Source: CAVZLD01 sp964522605 (GTDB lineage: Bacteria > Planctomycetota > Planctomycetia > Pirellulales > Pirellulaceae). From it: a DNA stretch of 18,973 nucleotides. The translations under genes were made by a program, and so were the position numbers. The stretch is taken from NCBI GenBank assembly GCA_964522605.1, contig CAZFWV010000108.1, forward strand, positions 1-18,973, in the 5' to 3' direction. This document shows, in pieces, positions 1-7,522 of this stretch (its first letter is position 1; every line of letters starts with the position of its first letter). Under the pieces are notes generated by a model that was not told where the DNA came from, searched no databases, and saw nothing but the letters and a program-made list of their open reading frames with translations.

Positions 1-434
1 CGCCGCGCACCGCCGCTGCCGCCACGTCGCCAACCTCAACGGCTGCCGCGCGTAGAAATCGATCACACAACGCACGAGAGAGTGACCGGTGTCCTGGTTG
101 CTGCGGCGCTCCCCTGGACACTTGCACTGTGTCATTGCGCACCGTGCTTGCCCACCGATCTGCATACCGCGCCGCTGATCGCGGCATAGGCGAATTCTCT
201 GCCGCTTACGCCTTCTAAGGCCGCCCGCAGGGTCTCCGTGCGCTCGCCTTTGCGCAAGCACACCACATGATGCGGCAATTCTCGCCCGGTCGCGCTGGTT
301 GAAGCCACCCTCAGGCTTACCCCGCTGCTCGGAAACATTGCCTGTCCTTGCGTGAGCATCTGTCCACGCGTAAGCATGGCTTGTCCACGTATCTTCTACA
401 TGATTCGCTTACATTGCCTGTCCATGATTTGGAT
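1..434. other. unassigned left edge, no confident gene
   Basis: No reading frame here shows a recognisable domain. A plus-strand frame is open from the left edge to a TAA at 216-218 and could be the tail of a gene that starts outside the window, but its composition (Arg, Ala, Cys rich) matches no family I know. A minus-strand frame (132-377) runs through degenerate GGACAGGC-type repeats and is probably a by-product of them. I leave the region unannotated apart from the repeats at 333-426. Confidence 0.3.
333..426. repeat. degenerate family C (GGACAGGC) repeat cluster
   Basis: Four spaced variants of one motif are visible on the plus strand: ACATTGCCTGTCC at 334-346, a TCTGTCCACGCGTAAGC variant near 359-375, a GGCTTGTCCACG variant near 378-389, and ACATTGCCTGTCC again at 411-423. 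Read on the minus strand they become GGACAGG(C)AATGT-like units. They resemble the better conserved copies at 1863-2034 and 18883-18952, so this looks like an old, diverged array of the same REP-like family. Confidence 0.5.
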
Positions 435-1472
435 TCAGGGCGAGGTGACTTGGCGGAGTTTACGGTAGATGATGGGGTCGTCTTGGGCACCGTGGAATTC
501 GAGGGGAAAGTACTGATTGAGGTCGCTGAGCATGAGGCCCCATGAGGCACCGTTTGCGACGCACAGCTCGACAGCTTGAGCAGCCGTCTGGCCTTGCTTG
601 TCGTCCTCATTGCAGACGATTGGCTTACCGTACTTTTTTAACGCTGCGATTCGATCCGGTATTTCCTGCACCCTCGTCCCGTTGAAATGAATGAGCAGAA
701 AATCAACGGCCTCGGCCAGTTCATCCGGATACCGCCCATGCCCGAGCCCGCTCGTCGAAACAAGCAAGCCTGGCGCTGCCTCTCTAACCGCCCGAATCAA
801 CTCGACCTGTCCCGCAACGGACCGAATCACCGAATGATCGAACCCGCCGTGGTCGAACTCGTTGGCAATTTCCAGAACGACGTTCTGCCATCTCTGCTCA
901 ACAATCCAATTCACCACGTTCAGCAAACCGCGTCGCACGGCAGTCTGATCGCGCAACACCTGATCTTGCCGTTGATAGAAGCAACCGAGAATCACGATCA
1001 CGCCCTGCCGGTCACATGCCTCAATCACCGATTCGACGCGTCGAAGATAATCATCGCGTAGCGACCCATCCCCGTCGAAAGCGGAATTCAGCGCACCCTC
1101 GTACCCGGGCATTCCGCCCTGCAAACAAATCGTGAAGGCTCGCACTCCGTGCGCCACATAATCCGGCATCTGAGCAAGAAATCGATCGGTATTTGCCTCC
1201 GCATCAAAATCATTTCGATTTCGGTCTTCGAAGACGGAATTCACCATCCGAACGTTCATCAGAAGCCCCTCGGCCTCCGCGCCCGGATAGGTCACCTGCC
1301 CGTTGATGCACCACTTAGTGCCGACAATTGACACGCGGGTCTGAGGATCGGCAGCTTCCGTGTCTACCGATGGCAGACCAAGAAACAACGACAAAGTCCA
1401 AATTACTCGCCAGGCCACCGATAATCCGCAAAACGGAATTTCCTTGACCCTGAACTCACACCGGCGGTTCAT
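435..1472 (-). CDS. secreted glycoside hydrolase-like protein (GH clan A/cellulase-type TIM barrel)
   Basis: Predicted 345-residue exported protein. The chosen start at 1472 gives an n-region with several Arg/Lys, a hydrophobic stretch at residues 18-34 and a likely signal peptidase site near residue 40 (TEA-AD). The 73 codons further upstream in the same frame have no visible function. The mature part has the pattern of a (beta/alpha)8 glycosidase: an early strand with the sugar-enzyme-like G-F/Y-x-N context (residues 66-76), the acid/base motif VVLEIANEF with Glu205 at the end of strand 4, HFNGTR near residue 262, and a strand-7 motif KPIVCNED with Glu289 as the probable nucleophile. This Asn-Glu plus later Glu arrangement is typical of clan GH-A. 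The substrate cannot be inferred. The gene stands alone on the minus strand, facing away from the DUF1559 gene. No clear Shine-Dalgarno sequence precedes either candidate start. Confidence 0.72.
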   Translation of the reverse strand: MNRRCEFRVKEIPFCGLSVAWRVIWTLSLFLGLPSVDTEAADPQTRVSIVGTKWCINGQVTYPGAEAEGLLMNVRMVNSVFEDRNRNDFDAEANTDRFLAQMPDYVAHGVRAFTICLQGGMPGYEGALNSAFDGDGSLRDDYLRRVESVIEACDRQGVIVILGCFYQRQDQVLRDQTAVRRGLLNVVNWIVEQRWQNVVLEIANEFDHGGFDHSVIRSVAGQVELIRAVREAAPGLLVSTSGLGHGRYPDELAEAVDFLLIHFNGTRVQEIPDRIAALKKYGKPIVCNEDDKQGQTAAQAVELCVANGASWGLMLSDLNQYFPLEFHGAQDDPIIYRKLRQVTSP

Positions 1473-2255
1473 CGCATCGCCAAGTCGTGTCGCCCGTGTT
1501 TCAGGTGAGTACGCAAGATTTCCTGCTTGACCACAGAATGTGATTCGATCGAAGCCTACCCTCATCATGACTACTCCATCCACCCACGAAATGTGTGCGC
1601 TGCACCCATTATGGAATACCTTCATCCCCGGGATCAGCTCGCTGCCAAAATCAGCGACCAAACCCGCTGATCGGTTTTTGTTATCTCCCAATCCGACGCG
1701 GTTTCACACCCCACAGCCCCTTCGAGATCGAAAGAAACCAAGACGCACGTTTCCTCCCGATCAGGCAATGTGAATCCCCCCAAGCCCCGCAGCCAGTCGG
1801 TGCTCTTCCGCGTCTTGCTCCATTCGGAGGCGTTCTTTAGACCCGCGCCGAGCCAGCTCGCAGCAGTGCCTGTCCCGGTGTTGCCTGTGCCTTTCCCGGT
1901 GTTGCCTGTGCGCCTGCCCGACGCAGTGCCTGTCCCGGCGTTCGCCTGCATTGGCTCCGTTATGCTCCATTGGCTCCCGACGCAGTGCCTGTCCCCGCGT
2001 TAGCCCCGACGCAGTGCCTGTCCCGGCGTTCGCCCGGGTCTTGCGGGTGGGGGGGGCGGACCAATGGGAGCGTTATGTTCGTTAATGTCTCGTGGAAACA
2101 CATCCGGTTCGGAAAATGCTTTCCACCGGCGAAATCAAGCGGCGAATATACTGGGGGAACGGAACACGAGGAGCATCTTCATCGGGGACGCCGGTTGCGT
2201 TGTGTGCCCGTCGGCAATTCGCGGATGGGATTCCCGTCTTGAAGGCCGCCTATTC
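1473..2255. other. long repeat-rich intergenic region
   Basis: This gap of nearly 800 bases separates two divergent genes. The outer part (1473-1860) holds short open frames on both strands with no recognisable motif. The middle (1863-2034) is a family C repeat array. A G-run (GGTGGGGGGGG) follows at about 2045-2055. The DUF1559 reading frame is open from an ATG at 2064, but the residues encoded between 2064 and 2256 look random, so I treat that part as upstream sequence. Confidence 0.5.
1863..2034. repeat. family C REP-like array (GACGCAGTGCCTGTCCC units)
   Basis: The unit GCAGTGCCTGTCCCGG occurs at 1863-1878, 1922-1938 (extended to ACGCAGTGCCTGTCCCGGCG), 1979-1997 and 2008-2027. Two shorter TTGCCTGTGC variants lie between the first and second. 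Copies two and four also share the following CGTTCGCC. The reverse complement, AACGCCGGGACAGGCACTGC, aligns with the right-edge unit AACGCAGGGACAGGCATCGC, so both ends of the window carry one family. The arrangement resembles REP/BIME arrays. Confidence 0.75.
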
Positions 2256-3353
2256 ATGAGCTGCACGAGAACCACTACAGCCCATTTCAACACCTCCATC
2301 CGGGAGGGCGAGGCTCGTGCCGAGCCTGGGTCTGCCGCGTCTTTGGCTCGGCGAAAGCCTCGCCCTCCCAGTTTTGAAACCGCTTCTATCGTCCGGCCAA
2401 GTCCGACCGGAAGCGACACTAGCCCTCGGGGCGGCTTTTCGCTGGTCGAACTGTTGGTCGTGATTGCGATCATCGCCATTCTGATCGGCTTGCTCCTTCC
2501 AGCGGTTCAGGCGGCACGCGAATCCGCTCGAAGGGCGAGTTGCTTGAACAACATGCGTCAGATCGGCATCGCAATCCTCAGTTTCGAATCCGCGCATCGC
2601 GTCTTCCCGGCATCGGGATGGACTCAGGCGGGACCCGGCAACCCGGCGGGCAAATATGTCGGCTGGCGTCCACTGATCCTCCCCTTCGCCGAAGAAGCGG
2701 GTTTGCGGAAGATCTATGACTTTTCCGAAAACTGGTGGGAGGGGAGGAATCGGAAGGCAGCCGCAGTCCCGGTGGCGTTGTTTCAATGCCCAAGTTCGAT
2801 CGAAAGAGCAACAGTCACCGACGCAATCGCACATCCGCCCCGCCCCGCCATGACGTTTGTCGATCCGATTGCTCCCACGGATTATGAGGCGATCATGGGA
2901 GTCCAGCCAAGATCGATCAATCCTCACCTAAGCACGCCGGTGTACCACAATCGCAACCGGTTCGCGGTCCTGCACCGCAATTCTCGTACACGCGTCAAGG
3001 ACATTCGTGATGGCACGACGCAGACGCTGATGATCGTGGAATGCGCGGGACGTCCGCTAGTCTTCCGCAACGGTCAGTTGAACAACGAGTTCTCGAATGA
3101 CCAGGGAATCGGGTGGGCCGATAGTGAAGGACCGTTCAGCCTCGACGGATCGAATGCTGACGGCTCCCTGGAAGGCTGCGGCGTGGAAGGCAACTGCCGC
3201 TATCCGCTCAACCGCAGAAACGACAACGAGCCGTACAGCTTTCACCCTGGCGGAGCAAACTTCCTGTTCGCCGACGCACATGTGCAGTTTCTCGATGATT
3301 CGATCCCACTTCTGACAATGGCGGCACTCTGCACGCGAAATGCCCAGGATTGA
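2256..3353 (+). CDS. DUF1559 domain protein with prepilin-like (type II/IV pseudopilin) N-terminus
   Basis: A 365-residue protein of the large planctomycete DUF1559 (SBP_bac_10-like) family. The prepilin peptidase motif RGG-FSLVE lies at residues 58-65 (cleavage after Gly60, Glu65 at +5), followed by a hydrophobic helix ending in LLLPAVQAARESARR. This is the class III-type signal used for export and assembly of pseudopilins. The C-terminus has the family hallmark FHPGGANFLFADAHVQFL (H-x9-DG-type motif), and the typical 'DGTTQTLMIVEC' segment lies mid-protein. The role of the family is unknown; a cell-surface or pseudopilus-like function is inferred. I chose ATG 2256, preceded by GAAGG; an in-frame ATG at 2064 would add 64 residues without visible function. 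Oddity: residues 16-44 of the leader are encoded by a family A palindromic repeat, giving an unusually long leader of about 60 residues. Confidence 0.88.
   Translation: MSCTRTTTAHFNTSIREGEARAEPGSAASLARRKPRPPSFETASIVRPSPTGSDTSPRGGFSLVELLVVIAIIAILIGLLLPAVQAARESARRASCLNNMRQIGIAILSFESAHRVFPASGWTQAGPGNPAGKYVGWRPLILPFAEEAGLRKIYDFSENWWEGRNRKAAAVPVALFQCPSSIERATVTDAIAHPPRPAMTFVDPIAPTDYEAIMGVQPRSINPHLSTPVYHNRNRFAVLHRNSRTRVKDIRDGTTQTLMIVECAGRPLVFRNGQLNNEFSNDQGIGWADSEGPFSLDGSNADGSLEGCGVEGNCRYPLNRRNDNEPYSFHPGGANFLFADAHVQFLDDSIPLLTMAALCTRNAQD
2302..2386 (-). repeat. family A palindromic element inside the DUF1559 leader
   Basis: Left arm GGGAGGGCGAGGCT (2302-2315) pairs perfectly with AGCCTCGCCCTCCC (2356-2369). 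A second inner stem pairs GCCGAGCC (2319-2326) with GGCTCGGC (2345-2352). The loop carries CTGGGTCTGCCGCGTC and the element ends with GTTTTGAAACCGCTTC (2371-2386). From GGAGGG at 2303 it is 84 bp, exactly 28 codons, so the reading frame is kept. I see no clean target duplication at this copy. Confidence 0.85.
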
Positions 3354-3572
3354 CAGTGGAACACGGGGCGCTGAGTCACGTGCCACACTCCGGATGGCTG
3401 TCATCGGGTGCTTTGTCAGGGATTGATCGGAAGGTTGGAAGCGAACACGCAACCCCCAGTTTCAGGATCTGTCTCAAAACTGTAGGCCGACTTATCTCAA
3501 GTCGGCGAGCATGCCGGAACTGCCGACTTGAAACATGTCAGCCTACGTTGACCGTGGCTTTTGAGACAAAGC
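3354..3572. other. intergenic region, mostly filled by a family B element
   Basis: Between the convergent DUF1559 gene and S41 frame. Positions 3354-3462 show nothing recognisable; the remainder is the TA-type MITE-like element at 3463-3575. No T-tailed intrinsic terminator is visible. Confidence 0.4.
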
Positions 3573-3575
3573 CTA
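3463..3575. mobile_element. family B MITE-like element, full copy, abutting a stop codon
   Basis: About 113 bp with terminal inverted repeats. The left end CAGGATCTGTCTCAAAAC (3463-3480) matches the reverse complement of the right end, TAGGCTTTGTCTCAAAAG (read from 3575 downward), with the outer TA changed to CA at the left end. Inside, GTAGGC (3482-3487) pairs with GCCTAC (3541-3546), and AAGTCGG (3499-3505) pairs with CCGACTT (3523-3529). The element therefore folds over almost its whole length. It carries no coding capacity. Its right-end CTA (3573-3575) is the TAG stop of the minus-strand S41 frame. TA at the ends suggests IS630/Tc1-mariner-type mobilisation, which is an inference. Confidence 0.7.
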
Positions 3576-4487
3576 GTTTGACGAAGAACTGGCCTCTTCT
3601 TTGATCTTCTCGTCCAGAATCCGTACGGCCGCGTCAAACGTCGTATCGCCGGGGGCCGAATGTTCGAGGAACACGTGAGGCTGGACGCCCCGACCTTCGA
3701 TCGGTGTTCCGTCCGGCTCGAGAGAGATCCACCGAGAGAACCAGACCGCGACTCCGTTTGATAATCGGACAGGATGCGGATTCCCACTCGCTCCCCGCGT
3801 AGGTTGACCCACCAGCGTCACGTGCGGGAGCGACCTCATCATGAGCGCGAACCCTTCGCCGCTGCTGACGCAGCCGGGGCCGATCAAACATACGACCGGC
3901 CCCTGAAACGACTCCCGACCGGTTGGATCCAGATACCGAGGCGGCAGTTCGCGAAACGCACCGGGCTGCGGACCGTCGCGGACGCGAGACCGCGCGTAGA
4001 GAACTCGCTCCGAAGTAAACAGGCCGGCGATCTTCGCCGCTCCTGGTTCGGCACCGCCACTGTTGGAGCGTAGATCGATCAGAAATCCCGGCGCGGCGAA
4101 AAGGTCATGGATCGCCGCCGAGAGACCTGCGTAAAGATCCTCACGACCCGAGGGCAACTGGTGAATCACGACGACGCCCCACCCCTGCTCCGTCTGCCCT
4201 ACAAATCCCAGCGGGTCGAACCGTTGCACGTTGCGAAGCCGACTGACGAGATCTCGGTAATCGTAGTTGCCCCGATAGCGCGAGACGTACGGATGCACGG
4301 TCTCGCCAGCGGGCAACTCGATCCAGACATGCAGGTCTTTCAGTTCGGCGAGCATCGGGCGAATGGCAGCGACGAACGCGTCGATGCTCTGTGCCTGATC
4401 CGCAACCGGCCCGAATCGATTCCGCAGTTCACTCCAGTCGATCTGCTTTAACTCGGTGAAGCTGTATCGCTCCTGCAGACTATCCAC
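3573..4487 (-). CDS. S41-family peptidase domain (3' part of a probably frameshifted gene)
   Basis: A 304-codon frame that I read as the C-terminal half of the gene upstream. As annotated it would start at GTG 4487 and lack any signal peptide. Residues 1-70 match the helical N-terminal part of secreted S41 peptidases (DSLQERYSFTELKQIDW ... ELKDLHVWIELP). The catalytic core follows: GFLIDLRSNSGG (near residue 137) and CVSSGEGFALMM (near residue 208), where Ser-Gly-Glu holds the likely nucleophile. The usual CtpA-type Lys is not obvious in VGQPTRGASG, so a tricorn-like triad is possible. Typical substrates are misfolded or envelope proteins; the substrate here is unknown. The stop TAG is supplied by the adjacent family B element. 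In frame, the upstream codons read PFAELVDSLQERY, which fits the family better than a GTG start. Confidence 0.8.
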   Translation of the reverse strand: MDSLQERYSFTELKQIDWSELRNRFGPVADQAQSIDAFVAAIRPMLAELKDLHVWIELPAGETVHPYVSRYRGNYDYRDLVSRLRNVQRFDPLGFVGQTEQGWGVVVIHQLPSGREDLYAGLSAAIHDLFAAPGFLIDLRSNSGGAEPGAAKIAGLFTSERVLYARSRVRDGPQPGAFRELPPRYLDPTGRESFQGPVVCLIGPGCVSSGEGFALMMRSLPHVTLVGQPTRGASGNPHPVRLSNGVAVWFSRWISLEPDGTPIEGRGVQPHVFLEHSAPGDTTFDAAVRILDEKIKEEASSSSN

Positions 4488-4514
4488 GAGTTCCGCGAAA
4501 GGGACGCTCGGGGG
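4480..4514 (-). other. probable +1 frameshift junction between carbohydrate-binding and S41 parts
   Basis: On the minus strand, the upstream frame reads E-E-A-T-P-E-R-P-F-R-G-T-R-G-stop. Skipping one base anywhere in the C5 run (4510-4514) or in CCCTTT (4498-4503) yields ...R-P-F-A-E-L-V-D-S-L-Q-E-R-Y, a seamless S41 N-terminus. The sequence thus carries one surplus base relative to a continuous gene. Possible causes are a true mutation, a sequencing error in the homopolymer, or programmed frameshifting; I favour one of the first two. Confidence 0.7.
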
Positions 4515-5616
4515 TCGCCTCCTCTACGCTGACGCTCTTGACCGTCAACAACCCGGTTTTCGAGAGAAATATCAGCAGTCGCGTCGACGCGGCTTGATCT
4601 GGCACACGGAAATTCACGCGTTGCTGCTGCAGACGACTGGCCCCGGAAAGATTTTTGATCGCCATGTCAAGCCGTTGTCCGCCGCCATCCAGACTCATGA
4701 CTCCGACATAACAATTATCGTACTGCCCCTGCTCCTGGCGAACCTGGCTCGTGCGGGCCTGAAAAACCAAGGTGTACGTCGCGCCGGGTTGCAGATCCAA
4801 CTCCTGGCTCAACGAATACCAGGCCATGGTGGAACGATCTCCACGCAGAGTCACACCGCCCTGGTCCGCCGGTTCCACAATCGAAGTCGGTTCGTTCCCG
4901 CCATTTCGCGCGCCAATCTCCATCACCCATCCATCGGGATGACCACTCGACCACTCGAGAAAACGCCCGTTACTGACGAGAGACCCCGTGTCGGCTTCCG
5001 TTGTGGCCTGCGAAACCGTCGGAGAATCGGCGGCTGCCCCAGTGACGGTCAGTGTTAGATTGCGAACACCCAACATGCCGCTCTTCGAGAGAAAGATCAT
5101 CACCTTGGTCGTGTCGGCATTCGCGGGCACGACGAACTGCAGGTCACTCTGAACCCAGCCGTCACTGGACGTCGATAGATCTTTCATCTCACGCCCGACG
5201 GGTTGGCCATTCGCATCCAGACTGACGATTCCCACATAACAGTTATCGAATTGCCGGCCTTCCCGGCGAACGTTTTTCGAGGCGGACTCAAAGCTCAGCC
5301 GACACGCTTGGCCGGGCTGGACGGCAAGTTCTTGACTGAGAGTTCGCCAAGCCATTGTCGATCCATCGCCCTGCAGAAGCAGCGCGGGTCCCTTGATTCG
5401 GGTAATCTCCGATACCGGCTGTTCAGCGCCGTTTCGCGCACCGATCTCGACCAACCATTCCGCAGGCAAACCTTCGGTCCATCGAGAAAAATCACCATTC
5501 TTCAGTGGCGGCTCCGCGCAGTTCGCCACGCGCGAGATACCCGCCAGGCAGAGGAACGCCAAGATTGCGAGCAGTGTCTGACAGATTTGAAGGCGCGGCG
5601 ATTCTTTCCGCGTCAT
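4480..5616 (-). CDS. secreted protein with two tandem carbohydrate-binding-like domains (5' part of the S41 gene)
   Basis: A 378-residue frame with a Sec signal peptide (residues 1-33, cleavage near NCA-EP). Two homologous domains follow. Domain 1 (about 38-190) begins NGDFSRWTEGLPAEW and contains IGARNG, STMAWRTLSQEL, DNCYVGIVSLD and FLSKSGMLGVRNL. Domain 2 (about 212-365) repeats them as NGRFLEWSSGHPDGW, IGARNG, STMAWYSLSQEL, DNCYVGVMSLD and FLSKTGLLTVKSV. The NG-F-W-P-W opening and the jelly-roll-like layout resemble CBM4/9-type carbohydrate-binding modules; the ligand is unknown. The start overlaps the stop of the DUF1080 gene by ATGA, so translation is probably coupled. The frame ends in RPFRGTRG, just where a shift of one base gives the S41 sequence PFAELVDSL. 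I infer one original gene of about 680 codons. Confidence 0.8.
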   Translation of the reverse strand: MTRKESPRLQICQTLLAILAFLCLAGISRVANCAEPPLKNGDFSRWTEGLPAEWLVEIGARNGAEQPVSEITRIKGPALLLQGDGSTMAWRTLSQELAVQPGQACRLSFESASKNVRREGRQFDNCYVGIVSLDANGQPVGREMKDLSTSSDGWVQSDLQFVVPANADTTKVMIFLSKSGMLGVRNLTLTVTGAAADSPTVSQATTEADTGSLVSNGRFLEWSSGHPDGWVMEIGARNGGNEPTSIVEPADQGGVTLRGDRSTMAWYSLSQELDLQPGATYTLVFQARTSQVRQEQGQYDNCYVGVMSLDGGGQRLDMAIKNLSGASRLQQQRVNFRVPDQAASTRLLIFLSKTGLLTVKSVSVEEATPERPFRGTRG

Positions 5617-6998
5617 GGTCCAAGCTCCTTAATGAAGAGATTGGCGAATTCGATCGGATCTCCGTGGTGTTGCAGAGCAATCGGACCTCGCGTCGGGACG
5701 CCCGGAAGCTGAGCTTCTTCAATGACGATCTGACCATTCAACTCCACGGTCAACCGGTCACCCCGCATCGTGATCACAAACCGATTCCACTTGCCGATCG
5801 GCGCGTCGGCCTTTGTTCTCGGTGTCACTGCAGCTCGGACCTCCGCCGACATGTTTGGATCCGTTCGATACCCGTAGACCTCACCGGATCCCACGGGCCA
5901 ACACCAGATGTTCACCTGGCTCTTGCTGTTCCCCCGCAAATAGATCCCACTGTCGCCCGCATTGGGGCCAACTTCCTGTCGTGGTTGGCCCTGGTCATCG
6001 GTCGCCGGATCACCATTGGGAAGGAGGACCGGCAAAGGAGCAGAAACCGGCTCCCGCGTCCATCGCCAGTCGCAAATCAGGACAAAGTCTCCGTATTCTT
6101 TTTCGGTCCACAGATTAGGATCTTGGGCCTCACTTTTTCCGTCATACGCCAAAACCCAGTCTTTCGGCTGCCAGTGTCCGAGATGGCCTGACTCCGTCTT
6201 CCAACCACGCAAGTCGACCCCGGTGTACAAAGGTACGAACCCAGTCGCCGGATCCGCAATCTCGTCAGGACGCGGGCTGGAACTCGGCAACTCGCGAATC
6301 CGAAGATTGCGAAAGTGACATTCCGACCCCTCCGACTCCAGACACAGGTACCCTTTTCGAGGCGAGCAGTCTTTGCCGACCGTCACCTCCTTGCCGTTGA
6401 CGCTGAGTCGAATTTCACCATCGCGGGCTTCGATTCGATAGTGATTCCATTCCGGCGAACTCTTGCAGCGATCTTCCGTCGGGAAACTGCGCTGCTTGGT
6501 ACTCGAGATGCGCCCGGTGGGAGTCATTGTCGCGCCCCAGACCGGAAACACGTCTCCGTGAGTTGTATACCACTCGTTCTTACCCCGGACATTGAATCCA
6601 TTATCCAGGATCTGGACCTCGATTCCGCGAGCGAACGGCGAGCCCGCCGCCGGCAATCCGTCACCCCACACGAAGAATCCCGCGTTCCCCCCCGGTTTCA
6701 TGTGCCGCCACTCTAACTCGGCAATGAAGTTCTCATACTGCCGCTCTGTGCGCAACAAACCGGTGGGGATCCCGGTCGACACGATAATGCCGTCCTGGAC
6801 CCGGAACGTGTCGGGAGCCACATTCATCGGCACCCATCCGGACAAATCCTGCCCATTGAAGAGCGAAACCCAATCGGAATCGTTTTCTGCCGCGGATGTG
6901 ATTCCGAGTGCAGAAAGCCCGAGAATCGTGCCAGCGACGAGCGTCTGAATCCACCAAGCCGCGACTGAACCGACCATCTTGGAATTACTGCGAACCAT
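5613..6998 (-). CDS. secreted double DUF1080 (3-keto-disaccharide hydrolase-like) protein
   Basis: A 461-residue protein with a signal peptide (about residues 1-37, ending ITSAAEN) and two DUF1080 domains. Domain 1 (about 42-240) opens with DWVSLFNGQDLSGW, includes NAGFFVWGDG and RGIEVQILDNG, and ends with CHFRNLRIREL. Domain 2 (about 252-460) opens with FVPLYTGVDLRGW, includes NAGDSGIYLRGNSKSQVNIWCWPVGSGEVYGYR, and ends with IEFANLFIKEL. DUF1080 is a concanavalin-like jelly roll; some members hydrolyse 3-keto-glycosides, and the family is greatly expanded in Planctomycetes. The activity of this protein is inferred only from the family. The start is well supported by GAGGAGGG upstream of ATG 6998. 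It is the first gene of a minus-strand operon with the carbohydrate-binding/S41 gene, which overlaps its stop by ATGA. Confidence 0.9.
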   Translation of the reverse strand: MVRSNSKMVGSVAAWWIQTLVAGTILGLSALGITSAAENDSDWVSLFNGQDLSGWVPMNVAPDTFRVQDGIIVSTGIPTGLLRTERQYENFIAELEWRHMKPGGNAGFFVWGDGLPAAGSPFARGIEVQILDNGFNVRGKNEWYTTHGDVFPVWGATMTPTGRISSTKQRSFPTEDRCKSSPEWNHYRIEARDGEIRLSVNGKEVTVGKDCSPRKGYLCLESEGSECHFRNLRIRELPSSSPRPDEIADPATGFVPLYTGVDLRGWKTESGHLGHWQPKDWVLAYDGKSEAQDPNLWTEKEYGDFVLICDWRWTREPVSAPLPVLLPNGDPATDDQGQPRQEVGPNAGDSGIYLRGNSKSQVNIWCWPVGSGEVYGYRTDPNMSAEVRAAVTPRTKADAPIGKWNRFVITMRGDRLTVELNGQIVIEEAQLPGVPTRGPIALQHHGDPIEFANLFIKELGP

Positions 6999-7001
6999 GA
7001 T

Positions 7002-7014
7002 CCCTCCTCGTGAG
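7002..7014 (-). promoter_or_regulatory. strong ribosome binding site of the DUF1080 gene
   Basis: Reverse complement reads CACGAGGAGGGATC directly before ATG 6998. The purine core AGGAGGG is near-perfectly complementary to the 16S rRNA tail and fixes the start of the DUF1080 gene. Confidence 0.75.
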
Positions 7015-7065
7015 TTGATTTGATGTATTCCCTAAGAACAAATTGTCCGGATCGAATTGAGTGTC

Positions 7066-7136
7066 GGGAGGACGAAGCTCCTGCTGAGCCACTGATCTTC
7101 GCACGATTCTCGGCTCAGCAGGAGCTTCGCCCTCCC
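7066..7136. repeat. family A palindrome, long-arm variant
   Basis: The 25-base left arm (7066-7090, starting GGGAGGACGAAGCTCC) pairs with the right arm (7112-7136, ending GAGCTTCGCCCTCCC) with one mismatch; the loop is about 21 bases. It shares GGGAGG and GGAGC-TTCGCCCTCCC with family A but lacks the GTTTTGAAACCGCTTC tail and the CTGGGTTTGCCGCGTC loop. It would form a stable stem in RNA from either strand. Confidence 0.85.
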
Positions 7137-7522
7137 GGAATTGCGGGAATTGTCTTGAGTCGTTCCTAAGCCAAGGGATGACTCAAAAATAACTTCGGCA
7201 TCTCGGTCTTCTCGTTGAACCGCGTGCCCAGCGGGCCGCGGAAGGTTCTTCCCGACGCGCGGGGCGATGCCCGCGCGGGTAAACGAGGAAGTTGTCTCTG
7301 ACCTCGAATCCAGATTCCCTCAGTCCGACGCGAGCCATTTTATCACATCTCTTTTCTGAGAAGCGGTCGTCGGCAGGTCCGGCTCGAATCAGCCGAACTT
7401 CGAGTATGTGCTCCAAAGGGTCGATTGTGACTTGATGGCGAAACGAGTTAGAATGAGGTCTCGTTGTACCCACGGCAGCCGATCGGGTTGCGCGGGCTTC
7501 AGAGCAAAGTGAAGGAAGACTG

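Larger units (their letters stand above)
6999..7522. other. divergent intergenic region with two hairpins
   Basis: This region separates the DUF1080 operon (minus) from the lipoprotein/cytochrome genes (plus), so promoters for both directions should lie here; none can be assigned with confidence. It holds a long family A palindrome at 7066-7136 and a GC-rich hairpin, CGCGCGGG (7256-7263) pairing with CCCGCGCG (7270-7277). The rest shows no coding signature. Confidence 0.45.

Noticed and set aside
132..377. Minus-strand 81-codon frame at the left edge
   Set aside because: Its N-terminal part is a translation of degenerate repeats, no domain is recognisable and no ribosome binding site precedes it.
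1473..1691. Upstream 73-codon extension of the glycoside-hydrolase-like gene
   Set aside because: It would place the signal peptide internally and shows no conserved motif.
1634..2003. Open frames on both strands over the family C array, rich in Gly-Thr or Pro-Val
   Set aside because: The amino acid repeats arise from the DNA repeat units; frames are open on several phases at once.
2064..2255. Upstream 64-codon extension of the DUF1559 gene
   Set aside because: No motif, random-looking composition, and it makes an already long prepilin leader longer still.
2250..2927. 225-codon minus-strand frame opposite the DUF1559 gene
   Set aside because: Shadow of a clear DUF1559 coding region; Arg-rich composition and no motif.
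7256..7277. CGCGCGGG/CCCGCGCG hairpin as a terminator
   Set aside because: It lies in a divergent region with no gene ending there and lacks a T-run.
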